The notes beneath the pieces were generated by a model. It worked only from the letters and a program-made list of their open reading frames with translations. It was not told the DNA's origin and did not search any database. The position numbers and the translations under genes were made by a program. 64,000 nt of DNA, taken from assembly GCF_023973165.1 (NCBI RefSeq), contig NZ_CP099547.1, positions 248,001-312,000 of the forward strand. Direction: 5' to 3'. The stretch is from Arcanobacterium pinnipediorum. Lineage in GTDB: Bacteria; Actinomycetota; Actinomycetes; Actinomycetales; Actinomycetaceae. Positions 36,010 through 45,365 of the stretch are shown in pieces. The stretch's first letter is position 1. The number at the start of each line of letters is the position of its first letter.

Positions 36010-36446
36010 CCGCGGCGCCCGTAGAGTCCGCCGTCTTCTTCTGGTTCGTCGAGATCATTAGCACCTAGATCCTCTGGCGCTTCTTCGGCGATACCATTCT
36101 CGGCGCGTTTTTGTTGCTCGTATGCACGACGACGATTTTGCGCCTCTAAGCGAGCAAGGAAGTCCGGATCATCATCGGGTGCCACCGGGCCACTAGGCTG
36201 TTTACCGCGTTGGGCAAACGGCTTCTTCAGCGAATCAGATGACAGCGTACTTCCCGAGCGCAACACGTGCTGGTTTTTCAAAAAGAGCCACAGGAGTGGA
36301 CCGAGAATAGGAACGATCAACGTCACAACTAGCCATGCGGCTTTAGGAAGACGCCCTGGCAGACGTGACTTATCAGTGCGCGCCACATCAATAAACGTAT
36401 AGATGTGGAGTGCTAGGACAGTTAAAACAATTAATACTCGAGCCAC
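36006..36446 (-). CDS. PLDc N-terminal domain membrane protein
   Basis: A 146-residue membrane protein with two helices near the N-terminus (MARVLIVLTVLALHIYTF and AWLVVTLIVPILGPLLWLFL), the PLDc_N domain. A hydrophilic tail rich in Glu, Asp and Arg follows. I chose the GTG at 36446 because the family starts with MARVL and a TACACT box lies 7 bases upstream; an ATG at 36488 would add 14 residues. Despite its name the domain has no phospholipase catalytic part. The family is commonly found beside menA, as here. Function unknown. Confidence 0.8.
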   Translation of the reverse strand: MARVLIVLTVLALHIYTFIDVARTDKSRLPGRLPKAAWLVVTLIVPILGPLLWLFLKNQHVLRSGSTLSSDSLKKPFAQRGKQPSGPVAPDDDPDFLARLEAQNRRRAYEQQKRAENGIAEEAPEDLGANDLDEPEEDGGLYGRRG

Positions 36447-36459
36447 GCATTTAAGTGTA
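36447..36459 (-). promoter_or_regulatory. Candidate leaderless promoter -10 for the PLDc_N gene
   Basis: On the minus strand TACACT (36454-36459) is followed by 7 bases (TAAATGC) and the GTG at 36446. Confidence 0.45.
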
Positions 36460-36493
36460 TTGAACTTTGACGCCGAAAGATAGCGCAAACGTT

Positions 36494-37372
36494 TCAGCTC
36501 AGCGCAAAGCCGAGCACAAATACCACCGCATAGGCCAACTCGAAGATCCCAATCCGCTTCAAAGCAGGTATCAGGTAGCGTCCACGGGCATGTCCACGCA
36601 CCTCGAGAATCGTTGGCGTGATGGGAATAATAAGTACTAAGCTCACAACTCCAAACCAGCCCCCCACAACGCTAAGAACACTAGCTTGAATCAACACTGC
36701 CAAAACCAGTGTCAGAGCAAAAAGATCACGGGCGCGTTTATCTCCCAACCGCACGGCCAACGTACGTTTACCTGTTTCGCTATCTGTTGGAATATCTCGG
36801 ATATTATTCACCATCAACAAGGCGCACGCAATCAGCCCAACCCCAGTACCTGCAGCCCACGCATACCACGGTGCTAAACCAGTTTGGACGTAAGCTGTAC
36901 CAACGGTCGCCATCCAGCCAAAAAATACCAAGACGAAAATTTCGCCCAGTCCCAGATAGCCGTACGGATGTTTACCGCCGGTGTAGAACCAGGCAGCTGC
37001 AACTGCAGCAAGACCCAAAGCGATCAGCCACCACTGACCCGAAAGTGCCACGAGCGCCAAACCGCCCACACATGCGCCAACAAAGAAACCAATCGCAATC
37101 ATTAAAACAATTCGTGGGCTAACTTTCCCGCCACCAGTGAGCCGAGGCGGACCTTGCCGGTGATCGTCGGTACCGCGAATACCATCAGAATAGTCATTGG
37201 AAAAGTTGACCCCAACTTGGAACGCGAGCGCGACGAAGCCTGCTAAAAGCGTTCGAACCCAGGAAAATCCGCCGTCGTAAAAAGCCAACCCAGCCCCGAT
37301 AATCACCGGCGCTAGCGCTGCCGGGAGAGTGCGCACGCGAGCGCCTTCAAGCCAATCATGTAATGTTGCCAT
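36494..37372 (-). CDS. menA: 1,4-dihydroxy-2-naphthoate polyprenyltransferase
   Basis: MenA attaches the polyprenyl chain to 1,4-dihydroxy-2-naphthoate to give demethylmenaquinone in the membrane. The 292-residue protein has about eight helices and two Asp-rich prenyl-diphosphate sites, NDYSDGIRGTDD (about 58-69) and NIRDIPTDSETGKRTLAVRLGD. It overlaps the end of menE by 17 bases, so it is last in the menB-menE-menA operon. Length and motifs are normal. Confidence 0.96.
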   Translation of the reverse strand: MATLHDWLEGARVRTLPAALAPVIIGAGLAFYDGGFSWVRTLLAGFVALAFQVGVNFSNDYSDGIRGTDDHRQGPPRLTGGGKVSPRIVLMIAIGFFVGACVGGLALVALSGQWWLIALGLAAVAAAWFYTGGKHPYGYLGLGEIFVLVFFGWMATVGTAYVQTGLAPWYAWAAGTGVGLIACALLMVNNIRDIPTDSETGKRTLAVRLGDKRARDLFALTLVLAVLIQASVLSVVGGWFGVVSLVLIIPITPTILEVRGHARGRYLIPALKRIGIFELAYAVVFVLGFALS

Positions 37373-38645
37373 GTAAAAAGTATAGGCTGGTCAACTCTGC
37401 GATGGTTCGGCGATCGATTTTACCTGAGGGTGTTTGTGGCCACGTCTGACACTGCAATGCGCTCAACGGCAAGATTTTACGCGGCTGCCAGCCTGCTCCT
37501 AGGATACTTTTGACTTTAGAGCGCACCTGGTAGTGTGTCTCGGCATCGAGCCGGTCTGCTGGCATATCGACGATCGCAATAGCAGATTGCCCCCATTCGT
37601 CGTCGTCGATTCCAACCACCACCGTAGTATGCGCCAACTGCGCTTCGACTACCTCTTCGATAATCCGCGGAATAATAGTGAGCCCGCCGGTAGTGATAGC
37701 GTCATCGATTCGGCCCAAGATGCGCAATACGCCATCGGAACTAAACTCGCCAAGATCTCGAGTGTGATGGGTATGTTGGCTGATCGGAGGTAAGGACGGA
37801 ATAATTTGCGGCGCGCTAGCCGATGCCGGAACAATGGATGCACCGTCACCAACATCGTTCATCGCGCCATCCTCGTGGGCAGGTAAGTAACCCAATGCCA
37901 CCATCGAACCGGTGATGGAGATCTGGTTACGATCTGAGATCCTAATCCGAGCATCACCAATCGGGTGGCCATCGTAGACACATCCACCGCATGTTTCAGT
38001 CATGCCATACGACGTGTGTACCTCCAGACCAGCAGCATGTGCGCGCCCTAGAAGCAACGGCGACGTTGGCCCGCCACCAACAAGGAATATCAGTTGCCGC
38101 GCAGCCTCAAGCAGTTCCGGTGAAGAAACAATGCGCGAAAGTTGGGTAGGGACCACCGAACAATAGATCGGATCGCCCAATTGGCTAAGAGCCGTAAGAC
38201 TACCTTGGGCTAATAGCTCACCTAGACTCATGTGCAACGCAGGCAAACCGGCCAAAACTGAGCGCACAATCGTTTGGAACCCAGCGATATGGAACAGCGG
38301 TAAGTCTGCTAGCCAGCGACCCGGGCCCGCAAGTGCACGATGAGTCGCTTGCGCGGAATAAAACAAGGATTGCCATGATAACGCCACGATTTTACCGGTT
38401 CCCGACGTCGATCCAGAGGTGCGCATTAACACCCCAGTTCCGGCTGGGTAGCCAACTCGGCGCACTTCAGATAGCGCCTGCTCGGGCGAAACATGTGGGC
38501 CGACGACGAACAGTGGCCGAGGTGCATCCCCAGCTAGCGCGTGGCGCACATGAGACTCAATGAGGGCTAATTCGGTGCCGTCACAAACAACAATGTGCGG
38601 ATCGGGTTGCCTAGACATAGCGTGAGTGAGGTGATCGTTAGGCAT
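37356..38645 (-). CDS. menE: o-succinylbenzoate-CoA ligase
   Basis: MenE activates o-succinylbenzoate with ATP and CoA. The 429-residue ANL-family enzyme has the P-loop RTSGSTSGTGK, the adenylate motif SYGMTETCGG, the hinge GRIDDAITTGG, and the C-terminal catalytic lysine in TPSGKIDRRT. It is shorter than the 450-490 residues of E. coli type but usual for actinobacteria. The start overlaps the menB stop by 8 bases and its end overlaps menA, indicating a tightly coupled operon. Confidence 0.95.
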   Translation of the reverse strand: MPNDHLTHAMSRQPDPHIVVCDGTELALIESHVRHALAGDAPRPLFVVGPHVSPEQALSEVRRVGYPAGTGVLMRTSGSTSGTGKIVALSWQSLFYSAQATHRALAGPGRWLADLPLFHIAGFQTIVRSVLAGLPALHMSLGELLAQGSLTALSQLGDPIYCSVVPTQLSRIVSSPELLEAARQLIFLVGGGPTSPLLLGRAHAAGLEVHTSYGMTETCGGCVYDGHPIGDARIRISDRNQISITGSMVALGYLPAHEDGAMNDVGDGASIVPASASAPQIIPSLPPISQHTHHTRDLGEFSSDGVLRILGRIDDAITTGGLTIIPRIIEEVVEAQLAHTTVVVGIDDDEWGQSAIAIVDMPADRLDAETHYQVRSKVKSILGAGWQPRKILPLSALQCQTWPQTPSGKIDRRTIAELTSLYFLHGNIT

Positions 38646-39633
38646 AGAACGGGAAATCGTCCCAGCGCGGTGCCCGCTTTTCTAAAAACGCATCGCGTCC
38701 TTCTTGAGCCTCCGCAGTCATATACGCTAAGCGGGTGGTTTCTCCAGCAAAAACTTGCTGGCCGGCAAGACCATCGTCAGCTAAATTAAACGCAAACTTC
38801 AACATCCGGATCGCTTGCGGCGACTTCGTGGCGATGATCTGAGCGTATTCCAACGCCTTATTTTCAAGTTCGGTGTGGGTGACCACCTCATTGACTACAC
38901 CCCACTGCTGGGCATCATCGGCTGAGTATTCGCGCGCCAAGAAGAAAATCTCACGCGCCCGCTTATCACCTATTTGACGTGCCAACAACGCCGAACCGTA
39001 ACCAGCATCAAAGGAACCGACATTGGCATCAACTTGCATGAAACGAGCATGTTGGGCAGAGGCAATCGAAAGATCGCACAACACGTTGAGTGAATGGCCG
39101 CCGCCGGTCGCCCAGCCCGAAATCGCACCAATGATAACCATGCCCGAGTTTCGCATCAAGCGTTGAACTTCGAGAATATGTAACCGGCCAGCACGCTGGG
39201 GATCAACTGAATCACGGGTTGCTTTATTGAGCTCGGGATCATCGCCACCGCCGTCGTAACGGTATCCATCGCGCCCACGAATACGCTGATCGCCACCGGA
39301 ACAAAATGCCCAACCGCCGTCTTTAGCCGACGGGCCATTACCAGTTAAAATGACGCATCCGATTTCGCCAGTAAGCCGGGCATGGTCTAAAGCGCGGTAG
39401 AGTTGATCGACGGTTTCTGGCCGGAAAGCATTGCGCACTTCGGGCCGATTAAACGCAATCCGAACAACTGGTAGATCGCGCTCAGAAAGCACCTCGCCAC
39501 TAGCGCTAAACTCACGTTCTACTCCGCGATGATAGGTGATATCTCCATCCGGAAAACCTCCAACACTGCGCCAGCGGCGCGGATCGAAAATCTCAGAAAC
39601 TTGGTGTGGCAAAGGTGAAATAGTCATAGTCAT
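38638..39633 (-). CDS. menB: 1,4-dihydroxy-2-naphthoyl-CoA synthase
   Basis: MenB is a crotonase-family enzyme that closes the second ring of the naphthoquinone head. The protein (331 residues from the ATG at 39633) has AFCSGGDQ, the oxyanion-hole segment GWATGGGHSLNVLCDL, DANVGSFDAGYGSALLARQ and the C-terminal PRWDDFPFY. An ATG at 39627 is an alternative start two codons in. The longer frame up to 39762 would overlap menC and reads like non-coding sequence. It is divergent from menC. Confidence 0.95.
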   Translation of the reverse strand: MTMTISPLPHQVSEIFDPRRWRSVGGFPDGDITYHRGVEREFSASGEVLSERDLPVVRIAFNRPEVRNAFRPETVDQLYRALDHARLTGEIGCVILTGNGPSAKDGGWAFCSGGDQRIRGRDGYRYDGGGDDPELNKATRDSVDPQRAGRLHILEVQRLMRNSGMVIIGAISGWATGGGHSLNVLCDLSIASAQHARFMQVDANVGSFDAGYGSALLARQIGDKRAREIFFLAREYSADDAQQWGVVNEVVTHTELENKALEYAQIIATKSPQAIRMLKFAFNLADDGLAGQQVFAGETTRLAYMTAEAQEGRDAFLEKRAPRWDDFPFYA

Positions 39634-39735
39634 ATTGTGCCACGAGGCTGCGCAGGCGGCACGGGCAGATCCAGGCAGCGTTGCCGGCCTGCCCGAGATC
39701 ACAGCTCCAACCACCATCTTTGCACCCTGGCGGAC

Positions 39736-39748
39736 TAAACTGAGAACC
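39736..39748 (+). promoter_or_regulatory. Candidate leaderless promoter -10 for menC
   Basis: TAAACT (39736-39741) is followed by 7 bases (GAGAACC) and the ATG at 39749. No Shine-Dalgarno sequence is present. Confidence 0.5.
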
Positions 39749-40729
39749 ATGCATCTTGACATCTACGTCTACACCTCCCCGCTACATACCCGGTTTCGTG
39801 GCCTTACCCAGCGCGACGGGCTTTTGATCCGTGGACCGGCCGGTTGGGGAGAAGCTAGCCCGTTTTGGGACTACGATCCGCAGTATTCAGCTGCCTGGTT
39901 GCGCGCCGGTATTGAAAGCGCGACAAGTCAATATCCGCCCGCTTTTCGCTCTAAGATTCCAGTCAACGTCACCGTCCCAGCAACTAGTGCGCAGCGCGCT
40001 CGCGATATTGTTCTGGCAAGTACCTGCACTACCGCGAAAGTCAAAGTCGGGGAGGCGGGGCAAAGTCTTGCTGAGGATCTTTCCCGAGTAGCTGCTGTGC
40101 GCGAGGCACTAGGAGCGACCGGCAAGATTCGGGTAGACGTTAATGGGGCATGGGATGTGATCCAAGCACGCGATGCCTTGCTGGCGTTGAATGAAGCCGC
40201 TGGCGGTTTGGAGTATGCCGAGCAGCCAGTATCAGATGTTGCGGATTTGGCTCGGTTGCGAAAAATATCGCCGGTGCCGATTGCTGCTGATGAGTCGATT
40301 AGGCGAGCCGAAGATCCCATGCGTGTCAAAGAGCTAGAGGCAGCCGATATTATTGTGGTCAAAAACCAACCGTTAGGCGGGGTGAGCCGAGCGATCGATA
40401 TTGCCCAGCAGCTCCAATTACCGGTTGTGGTCTCCTCGGCGCTGGAAAGTTCGATCGGAATTAGGGCAGGTTTAGCCTTCGCCGCTGCCTTGCCCGAGTT
40501 GCCTTACGCGTGTGGCTTGGCAACCGTGCAGTTATTAACTGCCGATCCAGTTACCGATTCTCTGGTGCCAGAAGCGGGTGTGATACAGGTACGCAATGTG
40601 GAGCCGGACTATCTGCCCGCACCTGATCCGATTCTCGCTTCGGCTTGGCAGGAACGATTGGCACGGATGTGGGAGTATTGCGATATTGACGCACACTACA
40701 CATTCCACACTGACCACTACGTTAAATAG
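39749..40729 (+). CDS. menC: o-succinylbenzoate synthase
   Basis: MenC, an enolase-superfamily enzyme, dehydrates SHCHC to o-succinylbenzoate. The 326-residue protein shows the full set of catalytic segments: AKVKVG (the KxK lysines), RVDVNGAW (first metal Asp), LEYAEQP (Glu), AADES (Asp) and VVKNQP (second catalytic Lys). The start at 39749 fits a -10 box 7 bases upstream; the open frame further left overlaps menB and is not used. menD follows after 10 bases. Confidence 0.95.
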   Translation: MHLDIYVYTSPLHTRFRGLTQRDGLLIRGPAGWGEASPFWDYDPQYSAAWLRAGIESATSQYPPAFRSKIPVNVTVPATSAQRARDIVLASTCTTAKVKVGEAGQSLAEDLSRVAAVREALGATGKIRVDVNGAWDVIQARDALLALNEAAGGLEYAEQPVSDVADLARLRKISPVPIAADESIRRAEDPMRVKELEAADIIVVKNQPLGGVSRAIDIAQQLQLPVVVSSALESSIGIRAGLAFAAALPELPYACGLATVQLLTADPVTDSLVPEAGVIQVRNVEPDYLPAPDPILASAWQERLARMWEYCDIDAHYTFHTDHYVK

Positions 40730-40739
40730 GGAGTAGATT

Positions 40740-42368
40740 GTGGCAGATTCAACCACTACCGCGCGTACCATTATCAGCCATCTTATTGCCAATGGCGTGC
40801 GTACTTTTGTGCTATGTCCCGGTTCTCGTTCAGCTCCGTTTGCTTATGCGCTCTACGACGCCGAACAAGCAGGCCTGATTCGGTTACATGTAGAAACTGA
40901 TGAGCGAGTGGGTGGTTTCGTTGCGTTGGGAGCTGGATCTGTTGGAGAATTAACGGCTGTTGTAACAACTTCGGGCTCAGCTGTTGCCAATCTTCACCCC
41001 GCAGTTGAAGAAGCATACTATGGCGGTATTCCCCTCATTGTGCTCAGTTCGGATCGTCCACATCACATGCGTGGGGTGCGAGCCAGTCAAACAACGGATC
41101 ATCGGGCGGTTCTTGCGGGGTCAATGCGTGATTTTCGAGAATTTCCAGCCGGTGGACTATTAGCGAATGCTGGTGGTTTGGTGCGGCGAATAGTTGGTAG
41201 TGCGCAGGGGAGATTCCGTGGTACAGTCCCTGGTCCGGTACATATTAATGTTGGTTTTGTTGAACCATTGATGCCAGATAGCTCTTGGGATACGGCAGCA
41301 AGTGATGTGGCACAAGCACAGCGAGAATCCGCAAAAGAGCGCGCGGATGTTCGAGCAGTGGTTGTTGCAGGTAGCTCAAGGTATCTTCGTAATCTTGATT
41401 TCGCTCTTTTTGACGCAGTACCAATCTTGGCTGAGCCCACCTCGGGGTTACGCCAGCACCCTAATGCGGTTGTAGCGCATCCGATTATGTTATCGACTCA
41501 GTTGCGCGGGCAGATCAACCGGGTCCTCGTCGTCGGCCATCCCACGCTCACCCGTGAGGTTTCAGCGCTACTGGCCGATGAACACGTTGACGTCTTTATT
41601 GTCGATGATCTGCCCGCGTATGCTGATGTTGCTGGGCAGGGGCGCGTTGTTGACGCCGCGGATATTCCGGCGGTGTTGGGTGAAAACCACAACTGGTTGG
41701 CAGCATGGCAGGCTGGCTCGGCAGCTGCGGAAAATTACATCAGACAGCACGTAACGGACTTTAGTTATGCTGGTATTGGCCGGGAGATCAGCCGGTTAAG
41801 TACTCATCTTCCGTTGATTGTGGGAGCTTCGTCGATTATTAGAGAAATCAATCTTTATGCTGCGCTTCCCGCACCGCCAGTTTATGCAAATCGTGCACTT
41901 GCTGGGATTGATGGCACGATGTCGAGTGCGTTGGGGATAGGTTTAGCTACCGGCAAGCCGGTGCGAGTGGTGTTGGGAGATCTCACTTTTGTTCACGATC
42001 TGGGGGCTTTAGTCCACACGGCACACCAGCGCAGCCTTGATCTCGATGTTGTTGTGATTGACGACGGTGGTGGCTCAATTTTTGCTACGCTCGAATATGG
42101 AACCGGCCACCAAGCAGTCTATGATCGAGTATTTCGTACTGCTAAAGAACTCGATATTGAGGCTTTTGCGCAAGCTGTGGGAGCCTCTTATCAACCTGTA
42201 GATTCTTTGGCGCAGCTACGCCAAGCACTCGGCCAATTACCGGTTGGGGTACGAATTGTTCATGTACGGTTAGGATATACCGCAATGGATGAAGATAGGG
42301 CGTTACGGTCCCAGCTTCGCCAGCATGTCCTGCACGCTGTTCACCTTGGGCTAAACGACATTCAGTAA
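40740..42368 (+). CDS. menD: 2-succinyl-5-enolpyruvyl-6-hydroxy-3-cyclohexene-1-carboxylate synthase
   Basis: MenD is the thiamine-diphosphate enzyme that joins isochorismate with 2-oxoglutarate. The 542-residue protein has an N-terminal pyrimidine-binding domain (CPGSRSAPFAYAL, then the conserved Glu in LHVETDERVGGF). The C-terminal pyrophosphate-binding motif is LGDLTFVHDLGAL followed by VVIDDGGGSIFATLE. GGGAG lies 6 bases before the GTG start. It is downstream of menC in one operon. Confidence 0.96.
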   Translation: MADSTTTARTIISHLIANGVRTFVLCPGSRSAPFAYALYDAEQAGLIRLHVETDERVGGFVALGAGSVGELTAVVTTSGSAVANLHPAVEEAYYGGIPLIVLSSDRPHHMRGVRASQTTDHRAVLAGSMRDFREFPAGGLLANAGGLVRRIVGSAQGRFRGTVPGPVHINVGFVEPLMPDSSWDTAASDVAQAQRESAKERADVRAVVVAGSSRYLRNLDFALFDAVPILAEPTSGLRQHPNAVVAHPIMLSTQLRGQINRVLVVGHPTLTREVSALLADEHVDVFIVDDLPAYADVAGQGRVVDAADIPAVLGENHNWLAAWQAGSAAAENYIRQHVTDFSYAGIGREISRLSTHLPLIVGASSIIREINLYAALPAPPVYANRALAGIDGTMSSALGIGLATGKPVRVVLGDLTFVHDLGALVHTAHQRSLDLDVVVIDDGGGSIFATLEYGTGHQAVYDRVFRTAKELDIEAFAQAVGASYQPVDSLAQLRQALGQLPVGVRIVHVRLGYTAMDEDRALRSQLRQHVLHAVHLGLNDIQ

Positions 42369-42390
42369 ACTCCCATACTTCTTTGGGAGT
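42369..42390 (+). terminator. Weak hairpin after menD
   Basis: ACTCCCA (42369-42375) pairs with TGGGAGT (42384-42390) directly after the menD stop. There is no T run, so it may be only a partial terminator before the htrA gene. Confidence 0.35.
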
Positions 42391-42454
42391 ATTGGAAGAT
42401 CCGCGTGGGAATCTTTGTAGGTAGTAAAGATTGTTGGGTAAGTAGGAGATAGAG

Positions 42455-43954
42455 ATGGAAGAGCACAATATGCCACGTCCAGGTATGGACAATAGTGGTG
42501 ATCTTGGTGGTGGAGACCAGGTACAACCACACTTGCCTGCTGGTCAATTTCCACAACCGGAGCTAGATCACGGAGATACTCCAAAGCCGGCCCAGGCTGA
42601 GATGGGAATCTCTGGGAGCGATGTTCATCAACCCCTCAATGATTTCGATCCGCAACCTGAAATGACACCAGTGAGCCAACCAGCAACTGGCGCGTATCCG
42701 AGTCAGATACCTCAGGGTGAAGCTGGGCAAACCCAGTGGGCGAGTGCCCAACCTTGGCAGCAACCTGGTAGTGGCGGGAGTTTTGGCCATTATGTACCAG
42801 CCTCGCTTCCCGATAGCCAAAGTGATGCCGGCCCTCAAAGCCGGTCCAAGAGCAGACCTGGGTGGAGCGCACTCATCGTTGCATCAGTTATAGCAGCGAT
42901 GGTTGGTGGCGGAATTGGTATAGGAGCGCAGGATTTCGTCAAATATCCTGGTCCGCGTGCGGCAACAATGATTACCGAGGAAAACACCACTGGCAAGACT
43001 CAACTCGTCGAAAGTTCAGCGCCAGCTCCAGATTGGGCGGCGGTGGCCCAAGAAGTTGGGGCAACCGTTGTTTCACTCGATGTGACAACCGATACCGGGC
43101 AGTCCCAAGGATCTGGAGTCATTATTGATGATCGTGGCCATATCCTTACCAATAACCACGTCGTAGATGATGCAACAGAGCTTTACGTGATGTTTTCAGA
43201 TGGCCGCGTCTATGAAGGTGACATTGTTGGTACAGATAAGGCTACCGATTTGGCAGTCGTTAAGATTAAAGATGCGCCGTCAGATCTGGCTGTAGCCCAC
43301 TTGGGTGAATCGTCTATGTTGCGTGTTGGACAATCGGTTGCAGCTATCGGAAATCCGATGGGATTAGATTCAACTCTGACAACCGGTGTCATTTCCGCAC
43401 TCGATCGGCCAACTCAAGCAGATCGTGGCGGCGATGTTGTCACAAACGCGATCCAGATTGATGCGGCGATCAATCCTGGAAACTCCGGTGGCCCGGTATT
43501 TGATCAGCGAGGGCAAGTAATTGGGATTGCTTCGTCGATTATTACAGTCAAGACGAGTTTCAGTGGTCAAGGCGGTGGATCGATTGGTTTGGGGTTTGCG
43601 ATCCCGATTGATCTCGCAAAGAATATTGCAAGCCAACTGATCGAAAAAGGCCATGCGGAACACGCTTTCCTTGGTATCACGATTTCGAATGGGCTTGCCA
43701 ATTTCGATGGTGCTCGACGTACGGCAGCAACTGTGAAAACTGTTGAACCTGGAACACCAGCAGATAAGGCGGGATTGCGTGAAGGGGATAATATCGTCGA
43801 AGTGGATGGGCGAAAAGTCTCTACAGCTACCGCATTGACGGGCTATGTTCGCCAGTATCGAGCTGGCGATATGCTTAATCTGAAGTTTGAACGCGATGGT
43901 GAACTTCTCGAAGTTGATGTGATGCTCTCAGCTCGCGAAGATCCACGTCGCTAA
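42455..43954 (+). CDS. HtrA-like serine protease with C-terminal PDZ domain
   Basis: A membrane-anchored trypsin-like protease of 499 residues involved in quality control outside the membrane. In order: a Pro/Gln-rich, low-complexity cytoplasmic tail (1 to about 135); one helix (about 137-158); the protease domain with the triad H235 (TNNHVV), D265 (TDLAVV) and S344 (GNSGGPV); and a PDZ domain (about 395-490). AGGAGA lies 5 bases before the ATG. It sits between menD and menF but has no evident link to quinone synthesis. Confidence 0.95.
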   Translation: MEEHNMPRPGMDNSGDLGGGDQVQPHLPAGQFPQPELDHGDTPKPAQAEMGISGSDVHQPLNDFDPQPEMTPVSQPATGAYPSQIPQGEAGQTQWASAQPWQQPGSGGSFGHYVPASLPDSQSDAGPQSRSKSRPGWSALIVASVIAAMVGGGIGIGAQDFVKYPGPRAATMITEENTTGKTQLVESSAPAPDWAAVAQEVGATVVSLDVTTDTGQSQGSGVIIDDRGHILTNNHVVDDATELYVMFSDGRVYEGDIVGTDKATDLAVVKIKDAPSDLAVAHLGESSMLRVGQSVAAIGNPMGLDSTLTTGVISALDRPTQADRGGDVVTNAIQIDAAINPGNSGGPVFDQRGQVIGIASSIITVKTSFSGQGGGSIGLGFAIPIDLAKNIASQLIEKGHAEHAFLGITISNGLANFDGARRTAATVKTVEPGTPADKAGLREGDNIVEVDGRKVSTATALTGYVRQYRAGDMLNLKFERDGELLEVDVMLSAREDPRR

Positions 43955-43972
43955 AAAGCTCGGATAACGAGC
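43953..43972 (-). terminator. Short hairpin terminator downstream of menF
   Basis: On the minus strand GCTCG-TTATC-CGAGC (43958-43972) is followed by TTTTT, 45 bases after the menF stop. The same hairpin could also stop the convergent htrA transcript, but without a T run on that side. Confidence 0.55.
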
Positions 43973-44016
43973 ACCGAAATTTGATGACACAATAACTCTC
44001 GTAGGTGGAGATAGCG

Positions 44017-45327
44017 TTAATTAGCTAATCCGAACGCAGATAAAATCGCACTGAACTTAGCCTCAGTTTCGTCAAATTCGGCGCGCGGATCAGAGTCGTT
44101 AACGATTCCGCCACCTGCCCAGGCGCGAGCCCCAAAATCGCCATCGATGCGCGCACAGCGCAGCGCAACACACCATTGCCCGGCGTTGCCTGAGCCAAGC
44201 CAGCCAACTGGTGCCCCGAACCGGTCACGATCGGTTGGTTCGACGTCGGCAATCACCTCTAGGGCGCGAACTCGCGGAGTCCCGCCCAGAGCTGCCGTAG
44301 GATGCAAGGCGCCAGCAATTTGCAAGGCATTTGCCGCAGCATCAAGATGCGTATGAATGTCGGTTGCTAAATGAGAGACGTTGGGTAGCTGGAGAACGAA
44401 TGGTTCACCAGTCGTCACCGTGCCAATTTTGTTCAAAGATTCTAGGGCAGATAGTACTGCAACATCGTGCTCGTGGCGGTTCTTAGGCGAATCTAGGAGC
44501 GCTGCGGCGGTGTTGGTAGTATCGGTTTTGACTGTGCCAGCCAAGACTCGGGTAGTGACGCTATCGCCCTGGCTTTGAGCCAAGAGTTCAGGTGTTGCAC
44601 CTATGAGGCCATCTACGGCAAACGTCCAACAATCATCGAACTTTTCATTCAGATGGCTAATAATGGTGCGCTCATCGATCGGGGAATCTGTGACGATATC
44701 GAGCTGACGGGCGATAACGACTTTGGTTAGGTCACCTTCGGCAATAGTGCGGGTGATCTGGTCAATATCGGCAACATAGTCCGCAAAATCGTGTACTGGC
44801 TCGATCCGACCGATGCCATTTTCGCGGTATTGAGGCAGCGCTTGGAGCAGTACAGCGTCAAGAAGCTGCTTGGCTTGGGGGGAGAGCGTTGTGAAGATGT
44901 CTTGGTCGATAGGCCCGATTAAGGTCAAGAAAGGCGTGCCGGCAGATGTAGATCCGGTGCCCGGTCCAGTTATGCCCACCACGACTTCAGGCACGATCAG
45001 CGCAGATCCAGCTGGGGAATGTGGGGCGAAACTAAATGAGCCGAAACTGATTAGCCCAGTGCCAGGCAGATTGACCTCGTCTCGGATCTCGGTTTCGCGC
45101 TGTAGGTCATTCCACCACTGGGAGGCAAGTGCGAAACGTCGCCCATCTTCGCGCGAGGTTTGGCTCGTTGGCTCAGCATCGAAACGCGCGGCTTGCCCGG
45201 CACCGATGAAACCGCTGGAGTTGCGTAGCCAGGCGAGCTGACCGCGTTGTGCCGTCATAATTTTTGATAGATTTGGCACGTCAGGCAGTCGAGTAGTTTG
45301 GGCACGCAAATGTGGGATGGTATACAT
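44017..45327 (-). CDS. menF: Isochorismate synthase
   Basis: Converts chorismate to isochorismate, the entry to menaquinone synthesis. The 436-residue protein has the chorismate-binding fold with TKVVIARQLD, AGTVKTDT, KNRHEHDVAV, LPNVSHLATDIHTHL and LHPTAALGGTPR. I chose the ATG at 45327 because the upstream part of the frame overlaps menG and a TAACAT box lies 7 bases before this start. Isochorismate could also feed a siderophore, but the surrounding men genes make menaquinone the likely fate. It diverges from menG. Confidence 0.93.
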   Translation of the reverse strand: MYTIPHLRAQTTRLPDVPNLSKIMTAQRGQLAWLRNSSGFIGAGQAARFDAEPTSQTSREDGRRFALASQWWNDLQRETEIRDEVNLPGTGLISFGSFSFAPHSPAGSALIVPEVVVGITGPGTGSTSAGTPFLTLIGPIDQDIFTTLSPQAKQLLDAVLLQALPQYRENGIGRIEPVHDFADYVADIDQITRTIAEGDLTKVVIARQLDIVTDSPIDERTIISHLNEKFDDCWTFAVDGLIGATPELLAQSQGDSVTTRVLAGTVKTDTTNTAAALLDSPKNRHEHDVAVLSALESLNKIGTVTTGEPFVLQLPNVSHLATDIHTHLDAAANALQIAGALHPTAALGGTPRVRALEVIADVEPTDRDRFGAPVGWLGSGNAGQWCVALRCARIDGDFGARAWAGGGIVNDSDPRAEFDETEAKFSAILSAFGLAN

Positions 45328-45340
45328 GGTTCGAATGTTA
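45328..45340 (-). promoter_or_regulatory. Candidate leaderless promoter -10 for menF
   Basis: On the minus strand TAACAT (45335-45340) is followed by 7 bases (TCGAACC) and the ATG at 45327. Confidence 0.5.
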
Positions 45341-45365
45341 GTGCGGAAAGTGATTAAATGCAGAC

